Shown here: piece after piece, positions 50,601 through 59,292 of the stretch
How positions within the stretch are numbered: the first letter of the stretch is position 1
Layout of the letters: every line of letters starts with the position of its first letter
Assembly: GCF_009363435.1 (NCBI RefSeq)
Contig: NZ_CP045354.1
Coordinates: forward strand, 3,128,501-3,192,500
Source: Labrenzia sp. THAF82
Lineage (GTDB): Bacteria; Pseudomonadota; Alphaproteobacteria; Rhizobiales; Stappiaceae
Direction of reading: 5' to 3'
DNA: 64,000 nucleotides
Notes under the pieces: generated by a model
What the model was told of the DNA's origin: nothing
Database searches by the model: none
What the model saw: only the letters and a program-made list of their open reading frames with translations
Position numbers and translations under genes: made by a program

Positions 50601-51030
50601 TGGCGCGTGGCAGTTCGTTCGATGGAAGGTGATCAGGCAAAAGCCCGTATTTAACGGGACTGAAGAGGGCGGACATTGCGCCGAAAACGAAAAGAGCTGA
50701 AAAGAGGATTGGAAGTGAGCTCAGGGCCATGCCCGTGACAGCAAGTGCTGCACCGCCGATTTCCACCAACTTGGTAAGCCGAGCGATCCTGGCCTTGTCA
50801 AATCTGTCGGCCAATGCACCGCCAATCGCGGAGAACGCCAGAAACGGAGCGATAAAGACCGCGCCGGCCAAGGCAATGAGGGCACCGGAGTTGTCTGCGG
50901 AAGAGCCGGCGACATTGAACAGGATCAGAAACACGAGTGCGTTTTTGAGGAAATTGTCGTTGAACGCTGCAACAAACTGGGTCCAAAAAAGCGGCGCAAA
51001 CCGCCGGGATGTCATCAATGGTTTTTGCAT
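47617..51030 (-). CDS. Fused MFS lysophospholipid transporter/acyltransferase/acyl-ACP synthetase
   Basis: 1137 residues in three parts: an MFS domain resembling LplT (about 1-405; FWTQFVAAFNDNFLKNALVF), a PlsC acyltransferase (about 430-620; NHVSLLDAG for the HX4D catalytic site, FPEGRLTVTG for phosphate), and an AMP-forming acyl synthetase (about 650-1130; FTSGSEGEPKGVVLTHRN, GYGVTETAPV). In E. coli LplT and Aas are separate; here all are fused. It imports and re-acylates lysophospholipids at the inner membrane. Start ATG 51030 with AGGAG upstream. Confidence 0.92.
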   Translation of the reverse strand: MQKPLMTSRRFAPLFWTQFVAAFNDNFLKNALVFLILFNVAGSSADNSGALIALAGAVFIAPFLAFSAIGGALADRFDKARIARLTKLVEIGGAALAVTGMALSSLPILFSALFVFGAMSALFSPVKYGLLPDHLPSNELPRANAWIEAGTFLAILGGTISAGLVFATGAPVMLFAPVMIALAVACYGLSRLIPAAPAAAPDLKIDWNVATSTWRVLADLVADKRLVRVALMNAWFWLIGAMILAILPLMVKSLLGGGEVAVTYFLAVFAVSIGIGSAIAAWLLAGRVVLLPVPVGTFLLAIFCLDTALTLNGVSHSMPAATLGEFIARDGVLRLTIDMAGLAISGAFLAVPTFTALQTWSDADCRARRIAGTNALGAAIMTLGGLALAGAQYLGASVPAILVFLSALNLVVAIAMLVFLPTNPMRDAVSILYRSIFRVEISGLENLEKAGPAPVLALNHVSLLDAGLALTLSDRTPTFAIDYDIAKRWWVRPFLRLANALPINPSKPMATRALIRTVQSGEPLVIFPEGRLTVTGSLMKVYDGAAMVADKTGAMIVPIRIEGLEKTPFSYLRPYQIRKRLFPKVKVTIMEPKRLELSEDLKGRKRRAAAGAELYQVMSGLMFETSLSQDSTILDRVIETAKERGYSQLAVEDPLSGKLNYGKLLTGVSVLARKIAKLTPGETTLGIMLPNANGSAVTFLAAQSASKVPAMINFTAGPSNVLSACRTANVKTVLCSRTFVAQARLDNLVEQLSPHVRFIWLDEVRKEITLLDKVRGLVTKTRPLVARHASDTAVILFTSGSEGEPKGVVLTHRNILANATQAAARIDFTPSDKVFNVLPMFHSFGLTAGTILPLISGVPAYLYPSPLHYRIIPELIYGSNATILFGTDTFLNGYARTAHAYDFRSLRYCFAGAEPVKPSTRETYLERFGLRVLEGYGVTETAPVIAINTPMFNKPGTVGKLMPGMTAKLEPVPGVESGGRLLVSGPNVMVGYLKSENPGVIEPLVDGWHDTGDIVDIDQDGFITIKGRAKRFAKIGGEMVSLAAVEALAGKIWPDHLSAVAAIKDPRKGEKLILVTENPDATRSAFVEAAKSNGAQDLMIPAEVRVVPSVPVLGSGKLDFAGVSKLVADGSGESKAA

Positions 51031-51084
51031 TATCTTCTCCTGCGGGGGACTGCTTGCAGTGCGCTCCACTTGAACGAACGTCGG

Positions 51085-51249
51085 TTAGGATTGCTCAGGC
51101 TGATTGATGCCAATCTTCAGTTTCTCGGGTTTCGCGTGTTCCAACCGATTGTGAAATTTTTCAGCTTCATTGCAGTCGGTCAGGGTCAGAGCGACCTGAA
51201 AACTTGCTGCGAAAAGTGCTCTCTGTTGCGATATCAACGGCTCGAACAT
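51085..51249 (-). CDS. 54-residue protein preceding the fused acyltransferase gene
   Basis: Starts MFEPLISQQRALFAASFQVAL at ATG 51249, nine bases after GGAGG, and is located between the TetR operators and the large gene, 54 bases upstream of it. Helical with a hydrophobic half. The overlapping longer frame would run through the operators, so this start is favoured. Unknown; perhaps a small accessory or leader. Confidence 0.5.
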   Translation of the reverse strand: MFEPLISQQRALFAASFQVALTLTDCNEAEKFHNRLEHAKPEKLKIGINQPEQS

Positions 51250-51256
51250 AACGCCT

Positions 51257-51344
51257 CCATAAAAGTGAACATCGTTCATTATTTGACAAAGCCACAGAGA
51301 CTCAGTTAAGTCAAGAAAAAAATGAACTCCGTTCACTTTTATGG
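51257..51344. promoter_or_regulatory. Inverted pair of TetR operators TGAAC-N3-GTTCA
   Basis: TGAACATCGTTCA (51266-51278) and TGAACTCCGTTCA (51323-51335). The flanks extend the relation: CCATAAAAGTGAAC on the left is the exact reverse complement of GTTCACTTTTATGG on the right, so the two sites face each other symmetrically, one near each divergent start. Confidence 0.8.
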
Positions 51345-51356
51345 AAAGGTTGTGTA

Positions 51357-51947
51357 TTGGCCGGATTGCAGAAAGCGAAGAGCGAGGAGACGCATCGCCG
51401 GGTTTTGGAGGCAGCCATCAGCGCGGTCGAAGCCGGAGGTCTGGATGCCGTGAACATAAGAAAGATCGCCGCCGAAGCCGGCTATTCTGTTGGCTCGGTC
51501 TACAAACACTTTGGCGATCAGGACGAACTTCTGCTCGCCGTCAATTCCGTTACACTCGGACGCATCCGAGAGAAGATGTCGGAAGCGATCGACCAAGCGG
51601 ATGATCCGGTGGTTCAAATGAAGGTGCTGGCTCAGACCTACCTTGATTTTGCGCGCGCAAACCGAAATCTATGGACGACGCTTTTCGCCCACCAGCTGCC
51701 GGAGGACAAGGCGGTTCCGGAGGAGCATATTCAGGAAAATATCTCACTGCTGGAATTCATCGCTGTCCCGCTTAAGGCACTTAATCCGGATCTTGAGGAT
51801 AATTTTCTGGCGGCAAGAACCCGTACCTGCTTTGCCGCAGTTCATGGTCTCGTCACCATTAGCCTGGAGGCTCGATTTGTCGGCCTCAGTGGAGAAGAGA
51901 TAGACCGAGAAATGATGTATCTGGTGGAGCGATTGTCTGGACGGTGA
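51357..51947 (+). CDS. TetR-family regulator of the phospholipid operon
   Basis: 196 residues. THRRVLEAAISAVEAGGLDAVNIRKIAAEAGYSVGSVYKHFGDQDELL is the helix-turn-helix; the C-terminal part (RNLWTTLFAHQLPEDK) resembles TetR repressors for fatty-acid-related genes. The start is TTG 51357 (GGAAAGG upstream). Divergent from the small protein/acyltransferase operon with an operator at each promoter, so it probably controls both. Confidence 0.85.
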   Translation: MAGLQKAKSEETHRRVLEAAISAVEAGGLDAVNIRKIAAEAGYSVGSVYKHFGDQDELLLAVNSVTLGRIREKMSEAIDQADDPVVQMKVLAQTYLDFARANRNLWTTLFAHQLPEDKAVPEEHIQENISLLEFIAVPLKALNPDLEDNFLAARTRTCFAAVHGLVTISLEARFVGLSGEEIDREMMYLVERLSGR

Positions 51948-51967
51948 CTGGCGCACCACTCCAAAGA

Positions 51968-53449
51968 CTACGTGCCGCAAAAGGTTTGGTAGGGACCAAA
52001 ATCTTCAGGTGCGGACAACGCATAGGCTTCAAAACCCGGACGCTCCTCATATGGTTTTGAGAGAAGGTCAAGCAATCGTTCAACCTGGTCGTAATTGCCG
52101 TCCTCCGCTTCCGAGAGCGCCTCTTCGACCATGTGGTTGCGAGCAATATAGATAGGATTGACGGCATTCATCCGGTCTTTGAGGCCGGCAGTGTCAGTAC
52201 CCTCTGACTGCAATCGGTTCAGCCATCTGTCGCGCCATGAAACAAATGCGCCGGTGTTTTCAAAAAGCGCCGCTGCTTCGTCTTCATTCTCCTCGGCAGT
52301 CTCTGCCAACCGGCGGAAGAATAATGTGTAGTCGACGGCTTGATCCTTCATCAGGTTTAGCAGGTCTTCAATCAGGTCCTGGTCACCTTCCGCTTCCTTG
52401 GACAATCCGAGCTTGGATCGCATGCCCGACAGCCAGAATTGGCCATATATTTCTGGAAAGCGTGCGAGTTCGTCTGCTGCAAGCGTAACAGCTTTGTCCA
52501 GGTCATCAGGCTCGATCAGCGCCAGAAGCGCTTCTGCCAGCCGGGCAAGGTTCCACTGGGCTATGACTGGTTGCCTGCCAAAGGCGTAGCGGCCACCATG
52601 GTCAATAGAGCTGAAAACCGCTGCGGGATCATAGGCATCGATAAAGGCACAGGGGCCGTAATCGATGGTTTCACCTGAAATCGTTGTGTTGTCCGTATTC
52701 ATGACGCCGTGCACGAACCCGACCAAAACCCAGTGTGCGATCAGGTGGGCTTGCCGCTCGACGACGCGCCTGAATAGGTTCAGGTACTTGTCCTCTGCAT
52801 CCATAAGGTCCGGGTCGTGCCGGGAAATCGCATAGTCAGCGAGCTGGCGAACCTTATCGGTTTCGCCTCTTGCAGCAAAAAACTGAAACGTGCCAACACG
52901 CAAATGGCTGGCTGCCACGCGTGTGAGAACAGCGCCCGGTTTGGGACCATCACGGAATATCGTTTCGCCGGTGGTCACCGCTGCGAGGGCGCGGGTCGTT
53001 GGAATACCGAGCGCATGCATCGCTTCGCCCATAATGTATTCCCGCAATACCGGACCGATGACGGCCTTGCCGTCACCGCCACGCGAGAAGGGTGTCGGAC
53101 CGGAGCCTTTCAACTGAATGTCCCGCCTTATGCCTTCGCGGTCGACCAACTCTCCCAGAAGCAGCGCGCGGCCGTCACCCAGTTGAGGAGAGAACCCGCC
53201 AAACTGATGACCTGCATAAACCTGAGCCAAGGGGCTGGCACCTTCGGGACTGTTGGTTCCGGCAAAAATAGCGGCCCCTTCGGCACCCATCAGCTCGTCG
53301 GAGTTGAGGCCGAGTTCGGCTGCCAGTCTGTTGTTGAACAAAACCAGTTTGGGTGAGGGGACTTGTGCGCCTTCCCAGGCCACATAAAACCCTTCAAGTT
53401 CACGGGCATAGGAGTTGTCAAAGTGGAATAGCGGCGGATTTGCAGTCAT
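51968..53449 (-). CDS. selO: SelO (YdiU) protein adenylyltransferase
   Basis: 493 residues, full length. QVYAGHQFGGFSPQLGDGRA, DIQLKGSGPTPFSRGGDGKAVIGPVLRE and VHGVMNTDNTTISGETIDYGPCAF are SelO pseudokinase motifs with the flipped nucleotide site; the end FCGT is common in bacterial forms, with the Cys at or near the selenocysteine position of eukaryotic SelO. It AMPylates proteins, notably redox enzymes under oxidative stress. Converges on the TetR gene, stops 20 bases apart. Confidence 0.95.
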   Translation of the reverse strand: MTANPPLFHFDNSYARELEGFYVAWEGAQVPSPKLVLFNNRLAAELGLNSDELMGAEGAAIFAGTNSPEGASPLAQVYAGHQFGGFSPQLGDGRALLLGELVDREGIRRDIQLKGSGPTPFSRGGDGKAVIGPVLREYIMGEAMHALGIPTTRALAAVTTGETIFRDGPKPGAVLTRVAASHLRVGTFQFFAARGETDKVRQLADYAISRHDPDLMDAEDKYLNLFRRVVERQAHLIAHWVLVGFVHGVMNTDNTTISGETIDYGPCAFIDAYDPAAVFSSIDHGGRYAFGRQPVIAQWNLARLAEALLALIEPDDLDKAVTLAADELARFPEIYGQFWLSGMRSKLGLSKEAEGDQDLIEDLLNLMKDQAVDYTLFFRRLAETAEENEDEAAALFENTGAFVSWRDRWLNRLQSEGTDTAGLKDRMNAVNPIYIARNHMVEEALSEAEDGNYDQVERLLDLLSKPYEERPGFEAYALSAPEDFGPYQTFCGT

Positions 53450-53790
53450 GATTGCCTGTTGTCCAGAAAACGGCGGGAACTCTTACTCAAGCATATAGGC
53501 AGACTAGGACCGATTCCGAGAGCAGAGATCGAATGAAGCGCGCACTATGTCGGATGAGGCGAGAAACAGAGGCCAATTGGCGCGTATGTCTGCAAGACGA
53601 CGAATGAAACATGCTGGCATGTTTGGAGACTTAAGCCGCGTCAGAGCCGCCCGTGCATTGGCTCACGCAGGAGGAGTTGATAGGCTCCAAGGCGCGATGT
53701 CATTTGGTGTTCAATTTTTTTTCGACGCACAATGAATATTTTCGAATGCCGCGTGTCTACGTGGTGTGAATTTTCAAAGGGAGAAGCGCC
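53450..53790. other. Intergenic region between selO and the DUF4399 gene
   Basis: About 340 bases. A rightward 62-codon frame (53547-53735) is Arg/Ala rich and lacks a ribosome binding site; I do not trust it. No terminator seen. The final 90 bases are AT-rich. Confidence 0.4.
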
Positions 53791-54234
53791 ATGAAAACTG
53801 TATTTGCATCCGCCGCCATTGCCTTGAGCCTGGCTTATACCCCGGCATTTGCGGGAGAGACCCCGTCCAGTCCGGACGCAAAGGTCTACTTTGTCAACAT
53901 TGATGACGGAGCCACGGTGAAGGGTCCTGTTAAAGTCGTTTTCGGGCTGTCGGGCATGGGTGTTGCGCCGGCCGGTGTCGAAAAGGACAACACAGGGCAC
54001 CATCATCTGCTGATTAACCGGGCTCCGATCGGTCAAGGCGAAGATGGCGAAGACGAATTCGTCTACAGCATTCCAGCTGACGAGAACCATATTCACTATG
54101 GCGGCGGTCAGACCGAAACGACGCTGGAACTTGCACCGGGTGAACACACATTGCAGCTCGTTCTTGGCGATCTCAATCACATTCCGCACAATCCGCCAGT
54201 CTTCTCTGACGTCATCAAGATCACTGTCGAGTAA
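53791..54234 (+). CDS. Exported DUF4399 protein
   Basis: 147 residues. Signal peptide 1-21 (cleavage AFA-GE), then one DUF4399 domain: KVYFVNIDDGATVKGPVKVVFGLSGMGVAPAG, NTGHHHLLIN, HIHYGGGQTETTLELAPGEHTLQLVLGDLNH. The many His suggest metal binding in the periplasm. Followed by an ECF sigma/anti-sigma pair, so it could belong to or precede that stress response. Confidence 0.88.
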   Translation: MKTVFASAAIALSLAYTPAFAGETPSSPDAKVYFVNIDDGATVKGPVKVVFGLSGMGVAPAGVEKDNTGHHHLLINRAPIGQGEDGEDEFVYSIPADENHIHYGGGQTETTLELAPGEHTLQLVLGDLNHIPHNPPVFSDVIKITVE

Positions 54235-54286
54235 GGATCACCAACCGGCCGGCGGTACCGCAACCGCCGGCATGTTGGGGGAACAG

Positions 54287-54805
54287 ATGAAGCCAAAAGA
54301 AGTCAGGGACCTGTTGCCGAATGCGCTGCCGTCAATCTGGCGGTTTGCGTTGAGCCTGACCGGTGACATCGACATGACCAACGACCTTGCGCAATCCACC
54401 TGTTTGCGTGCGGTGGAAAAGGCTGATCAGTTTCGATTTTCTGGAAGTTTCGAAGGCTGGTGTTTGCAGATCTGTCGTTCTATCTGGCTGAATGAGCTGC
54501 GCAGTCGCGCGACACGGCAAAACAAAGTCTTTGCGACAGTGGACGCGGATCTGATCCCTGATATTGCCCCCAGTGTCGAACACAATCTTTTTGCCAAGGA
54601 AATCATCGAGCGGGTGATGGCTTTGCCTGACGCTCAGCGCAGTGCAGTGGAATTGGTCTTTGTGCAGGAATTCACCTATTCGGAAGCCGCGACGATCCTG
54701 GATGTTCCGATCGGTACGATCATGAGCCGTTTGCATGCTGCACGCAAAGCCCTGCAAAAATTTGCCCAAACACCGAACCAGGACCAAAGGAAGGAGAAGC
54801 GATGA
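54287..54805 (+). CDS. ECF RNA polymerase sigma factor
   Basis: 172 residues. Region 2 (LPSIWRFALSLTGDIDMTNDLAQSTCLRA) and region 4 (LPDAQRSAVELVFVQEFTYSEAATILDVPIGTIMSRLHAARKALQ) are clear. No region 1 or 3, so extracytoplasmic-function type. Start at ATG 54287 after GGGGGAACAG. The anti-sigma gene overlaps its end by four bases. Confidence 0.92.
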   Translation: MKPKEVRDLLPNALPSIWRFALSLTGDIDMTNDLAQSTCLRAVEKADQFRFSGSFEGWCLQICRSIWLNELRSRATRQNKVFATVDADLIPDIAPSVEHNLFAKEIIERVMALPDAQRSAVELVFVQEFTYSEAATILDVPIGTIMSRLHAARKALQKFAQTPNQDQRKEKR

Positions 54806-55545
54806 CCTATTCGGATCAGGAATTGCTGGCCTTTCTGGATGGCCGACTTGATGAGAAGCGGACTGCAGAGATCGAGCAAACCATGCGCATCGATCAGGAT
54901 CTGGAAACGCGCGTGATGGATCTGGATCCGGTTGCTGCACCGGTTCGAGACGCCATGAAAGCCCTGCCTGGCGACCATGTGCTTATGGACCTGAAGCGCG
55001 CTGCACCCTTCGCTCCTCAGGCGAAGGCGAGCTCGTTGCAATGGTCCAAATTGGCAGCCGTATTGGTGTTGGGCGCGCTTTTAGGAAGTGGTGCGATGTG
55101 GTTCGGCCAGCCGGCTCCAGAAGATTGGAGAAGCCGCATCGCGCAATACCAGTCACTCTATGTTGCTGAAACGGTGAGGCTCACCACCGCATCCGCTGAA
55201 ACGCTTGAGCGACAACTCGATGCGGCTGTCGATACGCTCGGGCGCCCCTTGGAGCAGCAAGGCCTTGATGCTCCAGCCTTGCTCAGTCTGGCTCGCGTGC
55301 AGGTGCTTGGTCTCGACGACGAGCCCTTGATCCAGATTGTCTATCAAGCCGACGATGGACGGCCTTTTGCGCTGTGCATAACGACGGGAACCGGGGCAGG
55401 AGACCCTGATGTTGCCAAGTCTGAAATGTTTCATGGTCTGGCGACCACCGCCTGGCACGATGGATCCTTTCGCTACATCCTTGTGGGTGGGAAAGACCTG
55501 ACAGAGACCGAGCAGCTTGCTCTGCAGCTCAAAGCCTTTCTTTGA
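54802..55545 (+). CDS. Anti-sigma factor, membrane-anchored
   Basis: 247 residues. N-terminal helical binding domain beginning MTYSDQELLAFLDGRLDEKR, without the zinc HxxxCxxC motif; one transmembrane segment (about 78-97, LAAVLVLGALLGSGAMWF); and a periplasmic part of about 150 residues that may sense the signal. Overlap with the sigma gene (ATGA) secures stoichiometric synthesis. Confidence 0.88.
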   Translation: MTYSDQELLAFLDGRLDEKRTAEIEQTMRIDQDLETRVMDLDPVAAPVRDAMKALPGDHVLMDLKRAAPFAPQAKASSLQWSKLAAVLVLGALLGSGAMWFGQPAPEDWRSRIAQYQSLYVAETVRLTTASAETLERQLDAAVDTLGRPLEQQGLDAPALLSLARVQVLGLDDEPLIQIVYQADDGRPFALCITTGTGAGDPDVAKSEMFHGLATTAWHDGSFRYILVGGKDLTETEQLALQLKAFL

Positions 55546-55634
55546 AGCCGAAAGTCGCGCTCATGGCTATGCAATGAGCGCTGTTTTTGGAAGTACCAAT
55601 TGATCCTCGATGGACATGGTCCTTGCCGGGTTGC

Positions 55635-56510
55635 ATGCTTTTTGTTTCGGGAAAATACTCCAGATATCAGTTAGAATCAGGAGCAGTTGTCATTCGCGAG
55701 ACGATCCATTCCGGCGAAGTTCACGTCAGGCATCTCAGGTCACTTTTTTTATCCGATATTCATTTGGGCACACGTGGTTGTCAGGCAGAGTTGCTTCTTG
55801 ACTTCCTGAAGCATCACGAGGCACAGAGGATCTACCTGGTCGGTGACATTATCGATGGCTGGCGCCTTCGGAAAAAACGCTTCTGGCCTGCGTCTCATCA
55901 AGACGTCATGAACCAGATCCTGGAGCGCGGTCGCCGCGGCGTTGAACTCATATATATTCCTGGAAATCATGATGAATTCCTGAGAAGGCATAATAGAACC
56001 AGATTTGGCTGCGTTCGGTTTGCCGACAGCATTGAGCACCTCACTGCCGGCGGGCGGAGATATCTGATCATTCATGGCGACCAGTTTGATGTTGTTATGC
56101 AAAATGCCAAGTGGCTGGCTTTTCTTGGAGATCGTTTTTATGTCACCGCTTTGGCGCTCAACACCTGGCTGAATATCTTTAGGCGGCGGCTAGGCTTGAA
56201 CTATTGGTCTCTGGGGGCATTCGCAAAGCAGCATGTGAAGCAATTCGTCAATCTTATTGGCAAATTCGAAGACACGATTTCTGCCGAGATAGACAAACGG
56301 GATCTCGACGGCATCATTTGCGGTCATATTCATCATGCCTCGGACAGGGAGGTGAACGGTATTCACTATCTCAACACAGGTGATTGGGTGGAGAGCTGCA
56401 CCGCGATCGGTGAAAATCTGGATGGTTCGCTCGAGGTGATCCGCTGGCAAGGTGCTGAACAGATTGACCCTCGGCCAATCAAAGACACAGAGACGATTGT
56501 TGCTGCATGA
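55635..56510 (+). CDS. UDP-2,3-diacylglucosamine diphosphatase-like metallophosphoesterase
   Basis: About 291 residues. All calcineurin-like blocks are present: LFLSDIHLGTRGCQ, LVGDIIDGWRL, YIPGNHDE, LIIHGDQFD, ICGHIHHAS. The family contains LpxH (lipid A) and relatives paired with glycosyltransferases. The start is uncertain: TTG 55587 would add 16 residues; neither start has a good ribosome binding site. It overlaps the glycosyltransferase gene by four bases, suggesting a joint function in glycolipid synthesis. Confidence 0.85.
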   Translation: MLFVSGKYSRYQLESGAVVIRETIHSGEVHVRHLRSLFLSDIHLGTRGCQAELLLDFLKHHEAQRIYLVGDIIDGWRLRKKRFWPASHQDVMNQILERGRRGVELIYIPGNHDEFLRRHNRTRFGCVRFADSIEHLTAGGRRYLIIHGDQFDVVMQNAKWLAFLGDRFYVTALALNTWLNIFRRRLGLNYWSLGAFAKQHVKQFVNLIGKFEDTISAEIDKRDLDGIICGHIHHASDREVNGIHYLNTGDWVESCTAIGENLDGSLEVIRWQGAEQIDPRPIKDTETIVAA

Positions 56511-57550
56511 AGTCAGTGCTTTTTGTAACCGATGCCTGGTATCCGCAAATCAACGGTGTTGTCAGGACGCTTGAATACACGGCACGCGAGCTTGAGCGAC
56601 GCGGTGTGCGTGTCGAGTTCATGACCTCAAAAGGGTTCAGAACAATTCCGTGCCCGACCTATCCGGAAATTCGCCTTTCGCTGACAACAAGGCGCAGGGT
56701 TCGGCAAATGCTGAGGGATTTCGGTTGCGAACATGTGCATATCGCTACGGAAGGGCCACTTGGCTTGCTTGCCGCAAGCGTTTGCAATCGCGACAGACTG
56801 CCCTTCACAACAAGCTATCACACGCGGTTCCCTGAATATGTCGCTGCCAGGCTGCCGATTCCGACGACACCCTTTTATGCCTGGTTTCGCCGGTTTCACA
56901 ATTCAGGGTCAGGCTGCATGGTCGCTACATCGCTTCTGGAAGAGAGCCTTCACAAGCGAAAATTCAAGAACCTGATGCGGTGGGCGCGCGGGGTGGATAC
57001 AGATCTGTTCACGCCGCATGAGGGTTCGGTTTTTCCGGTCGAACTGCCACGACCCATCTTCTTGAATGTCGGGCGAGTTGCAGTTGAAAAAAATATCAAG
57101 GCATTCCTTGACCTTGAGTTGCCGGGTTCAAAGGTTGTGGTTGGCGATGGCCCACAGTTGGCAAGCCTCAAGAAGGCCTATCCAGACGTTCTTTTCACCG
57201 GTGCAATGAACGGTGAGAACCTCGCGCGACATTACTCCGGCGCAGATGTCTTTGTCTTTCCTTCCAGGACAGACACATTTGGGCTCGTTCTGCTTGAGGC
57301 CCTGGCATGCGGCACACCCGTTGCCGCCTATCCCGTGATGGGCCCGGTTGATGTGATCGGGAAAAGTGAAGGCGGCGTTCTTTCTGACGATTTGAAAGAG
57401 GCCGCGCTCCAGGCGCTCAAGATATCAAGGAAGACCTGCCGTCAGGTGGCTCTTGAACAGAGCTGGTCCAAATGCACCGATCAGTTTTTGGCGAATATTC
57501 AGGCTGCAGACGGTGTCCATTCGGCTGCCAAATCCAGAAAAGCTGCCTGA
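56507..57550 (+). CDS. GT4-family glycosyltransferase
   Basis: 347 residues. MKSVLFVTDAWYPQINGVVRTLE, HIATEGPLGLLAA and TSYHTRFPEYVAARLP in the N domain; GRVAVEKNIKAFLDL and VFVFPSRTDTFGLVLLEALACGTPVAAYP (EX7E motif) in the C domain. It resembles the glycolipid synthases of the SqdX/Agt group that transfer sugar to diacylglycerol in marine alphaproteobacteria under phosphate limitation, where a GT4 gene is next to a metallophosphoesterase. That role is inferred. Confidence 0.88.
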   Translation: MKSVLFVTDAWYPQINGVVRTLEYTARELERRGVRVEFMTSKGFRTIPCPTYPEIRLSLTTRRRVRQMLRDFGCEHVHIATEGPLGLLAASVCNRDRLPFTTSYHTRFPEYVAARLPIPTTPFYAWFRRFHNSGSGCMVATSLLEESLHKRKFKNLMRWARGVDTDLFTPHEGSVFPVELPRPIFLNVGRVAVEKNIKAFLDLELPGSKVVVGDGPQLASLKKAYPDVLFTGAMNGENLARHYSGADVFVFPSRTDTFGLVLLEALACGTPVAAYPVMGPVDVIGKSEGGVLSDDLKEAALQALKISRKTCRQVALEQSWSKCTDQFLANIQAADGVHSAAKSRKAA

Positions 57551-57575
57551 CATCCATGATGCGATATTGCTGATA

Positions 57576-59105
57576 CTAGACCGCAATCGACGAGGGTGCG
57601 ACGCGGGCTGACTGGAACTGATCCGTTAGCTCACCGTTTTCGTCCGTCACCTGCAGCGGTTCGAAATCACTTTCAAAGCGGCTGGGGAGGCGATGTTGTG
57701 GCTGGTAGGCGGACCTGAGCTGATCTGTCATAGCGCTGTAGGTCAGTGGCGGCTCTTTAAAGGATTGATACATTTGGCGGGGGCTGCCGATGCCTGCATT
57801 CCAACCGAACCGGTGTAATGGCCGGACTGCAGCAAGTATCGTTTGTTCAAGATCAAAGTGCTTACGCCAATGCCAGGCATGGGCGAGCGTGTGGCGCGTC
57901 AAGGCTCTCTTGCGGCCACGAAATTTCAAAAGGTCCCTCAGAAAAGGCACGACTTTCTCAACGGGCTCTTTTGGCCACTCGACAAGTTTTTGACCGTCCA
58001 TGTCGCTGAGCAGGACATTCGGCATCATACGGCCTTCTCGTGCTGCCTTGTCGAAATATGGAGTTCCTGCAATCGGGATGGTCATGGACAAAAGTCCCGG
58101 AAGAGGCACTCGGTGGTCCGCCAGAAGACCGGACAATTGGTCGTCGACTTCTGCGACAGTCTGATGTGCAAAGTCGATGATCATGCCGTAGTCGAAGAAA
58201 ATACCGTTTTCCGCGCAAGCTTCGGTTAAGGTCAGCGGGTCGGAAGAAAGACTTTGTTTCTTGTTGAAGGTCCGAAGAAGGGCAGGGTCCAACGTCTCGA
58301 CGCCCGAAAAAATGCCCTTGCAGCCGTTTTCAGCCATGAGTTTGAGATTTTCTGGACGTTTGAAAAAGTCTCCGGTGACAAGGGCTCCCCATCCTCGGAA
58401 TTGTCCCCGGCGCCATCTGTCGCCGATTTTCTTAACCCGCCACTCAAAGCTGCCACGATTGTTACCGTAAAAGTTATTGTCGAGAACCATGACACAGACA
58501 GCCTTGCCGATTGCGTCCAGCTGGCTGTCGATCGAGTGCTCGGAATGAGCTGTATAGGCGCGGCCTTCTCCGGAAAGGGAGCAAAAGGAACAGGCAAAGT
58601 TACAGTTCTTTGTCGTTTCCAGATAGGCGATCCCCATGCTCGGCGATGTCAGGTCAAATCTGAGGGCGGACGCGTCAGAAACGTGATCTCTGGAAAGAAC
58701 GGCCTCGATGACTTCGGTAATTTCTTCAACATCGCCCTGGCAGGAATAGTCAAAGACCCTGTCACAGATTGCGGGAAGAGCCCGCGCAATCGGACCACCA
58801 ATGACGCCGACAACGTTCGGATTGAAATGCCTGCAATAGGCCAAGAGTTGCCGTGCTCTGTCGAACGCAGCTGTCAGGCCCGTGAAGATCACCATATCCG
58901 GCCATTCGAACTGACGTCGATCAAGCAGTGCACCGTGATACACCTCGTCCCATACGCGGACTTCGGCGAGGGCGGGGTTGAAATATCCTGCCAGGTAATA
59001 GGGTGCCATTGCCCGCGGCACGAACAAGCGCGTCGGCGTTGCCGATCTCCAAGGGTCGAAGTAAGCGTTGACGATCAGAATTCGGCTCTTGCGGCCTGCT
59101 TGCAT
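57576..59105 (-). CDS. Radical SAM protein with B12-binding-like N domain
   Basis: 509 residues from ATG 59105 (GGAG upstream). N domain (RILIVNAYFDPWRSATPTRLF; DMVIFTGLTAAFDRARQLLAYC; NVVGVIGGPIARALP) resembles a cobalamin-binding domain without the DxHxxG signature; then TTKNCNFACSFCSLSGEGRAY gives the CxxxCxxC cluster. C-terminal part is unusually His/Trp-rich (RHTLAHAWHWRKHFD). Substrate unknown; it may act on lipids, since it is near the glycolipid genes. Confidence 0.85.
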   Translation of the reverse strand: MQAGRKSRILIVNAYFDPWRSATPTRLFVPRAMAPYYLAGYFNPALAEVRVWDEVYHGALLDRRQFEWPDMVIFTGLTAAFDRARQLLAYCRHFNPNVVGVIGGPIARALPAICDRVFDYSCQGDVEEITEVIEAVLSRDHVSDASALRFDLTSPSMGIAYLETTKNCNFACSFCSLSGEGRAYTAHSEHSIDSQLDAIGKAVCVMVLDNNFYGNNRGSFEWRVKKIGDRWRRGQFRGWGALVTGDFFKRPENLKLMAENGCKGIFSGVETLDPALLRTFNKKQSLSSDPLTLTEACAENGIFFDYGMIIDFAHQTVAEVDDQLSGLLADHRVPLPGLLSMTIPIAGTPYFDKAAREGRMMPNVLLSDMDGQKLVEWPKEPVEKVVPFLRDLLKFRGRKRALTRHTLAHAWHWRKHFDLEQTILAAVRPLHRFGWNAGIGSPRQMYQSFKEPPLTYSAMTDQLRSAYQPQHRLPSRFESDFEPLQVTDENGELTDQFQSARVAPSSIAV

Positions 59106-59292
59106 GCTGTCTCCGAATGCCACTCTTCTGGCTGGTTTTCCTCTTGTGGCAAGTTTGCGGGCAAACCTTGCATATCGGCGTGGAATAGTCTTCCCGTTCA
59201 AAGGGTAAGTAGCATTTTATGAACACCTTGATGCTAACGATCCGGGTTTAAATGATCTGTTTTCACACATAAACGCAGTCGACCGCCATTTC

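Noticed and set aside
53547..53735. 62-codon Arg/Ala-rich frame
   Set aside because: No ribosome binding site or family resemblance; probably chance in GC-rich sequence.
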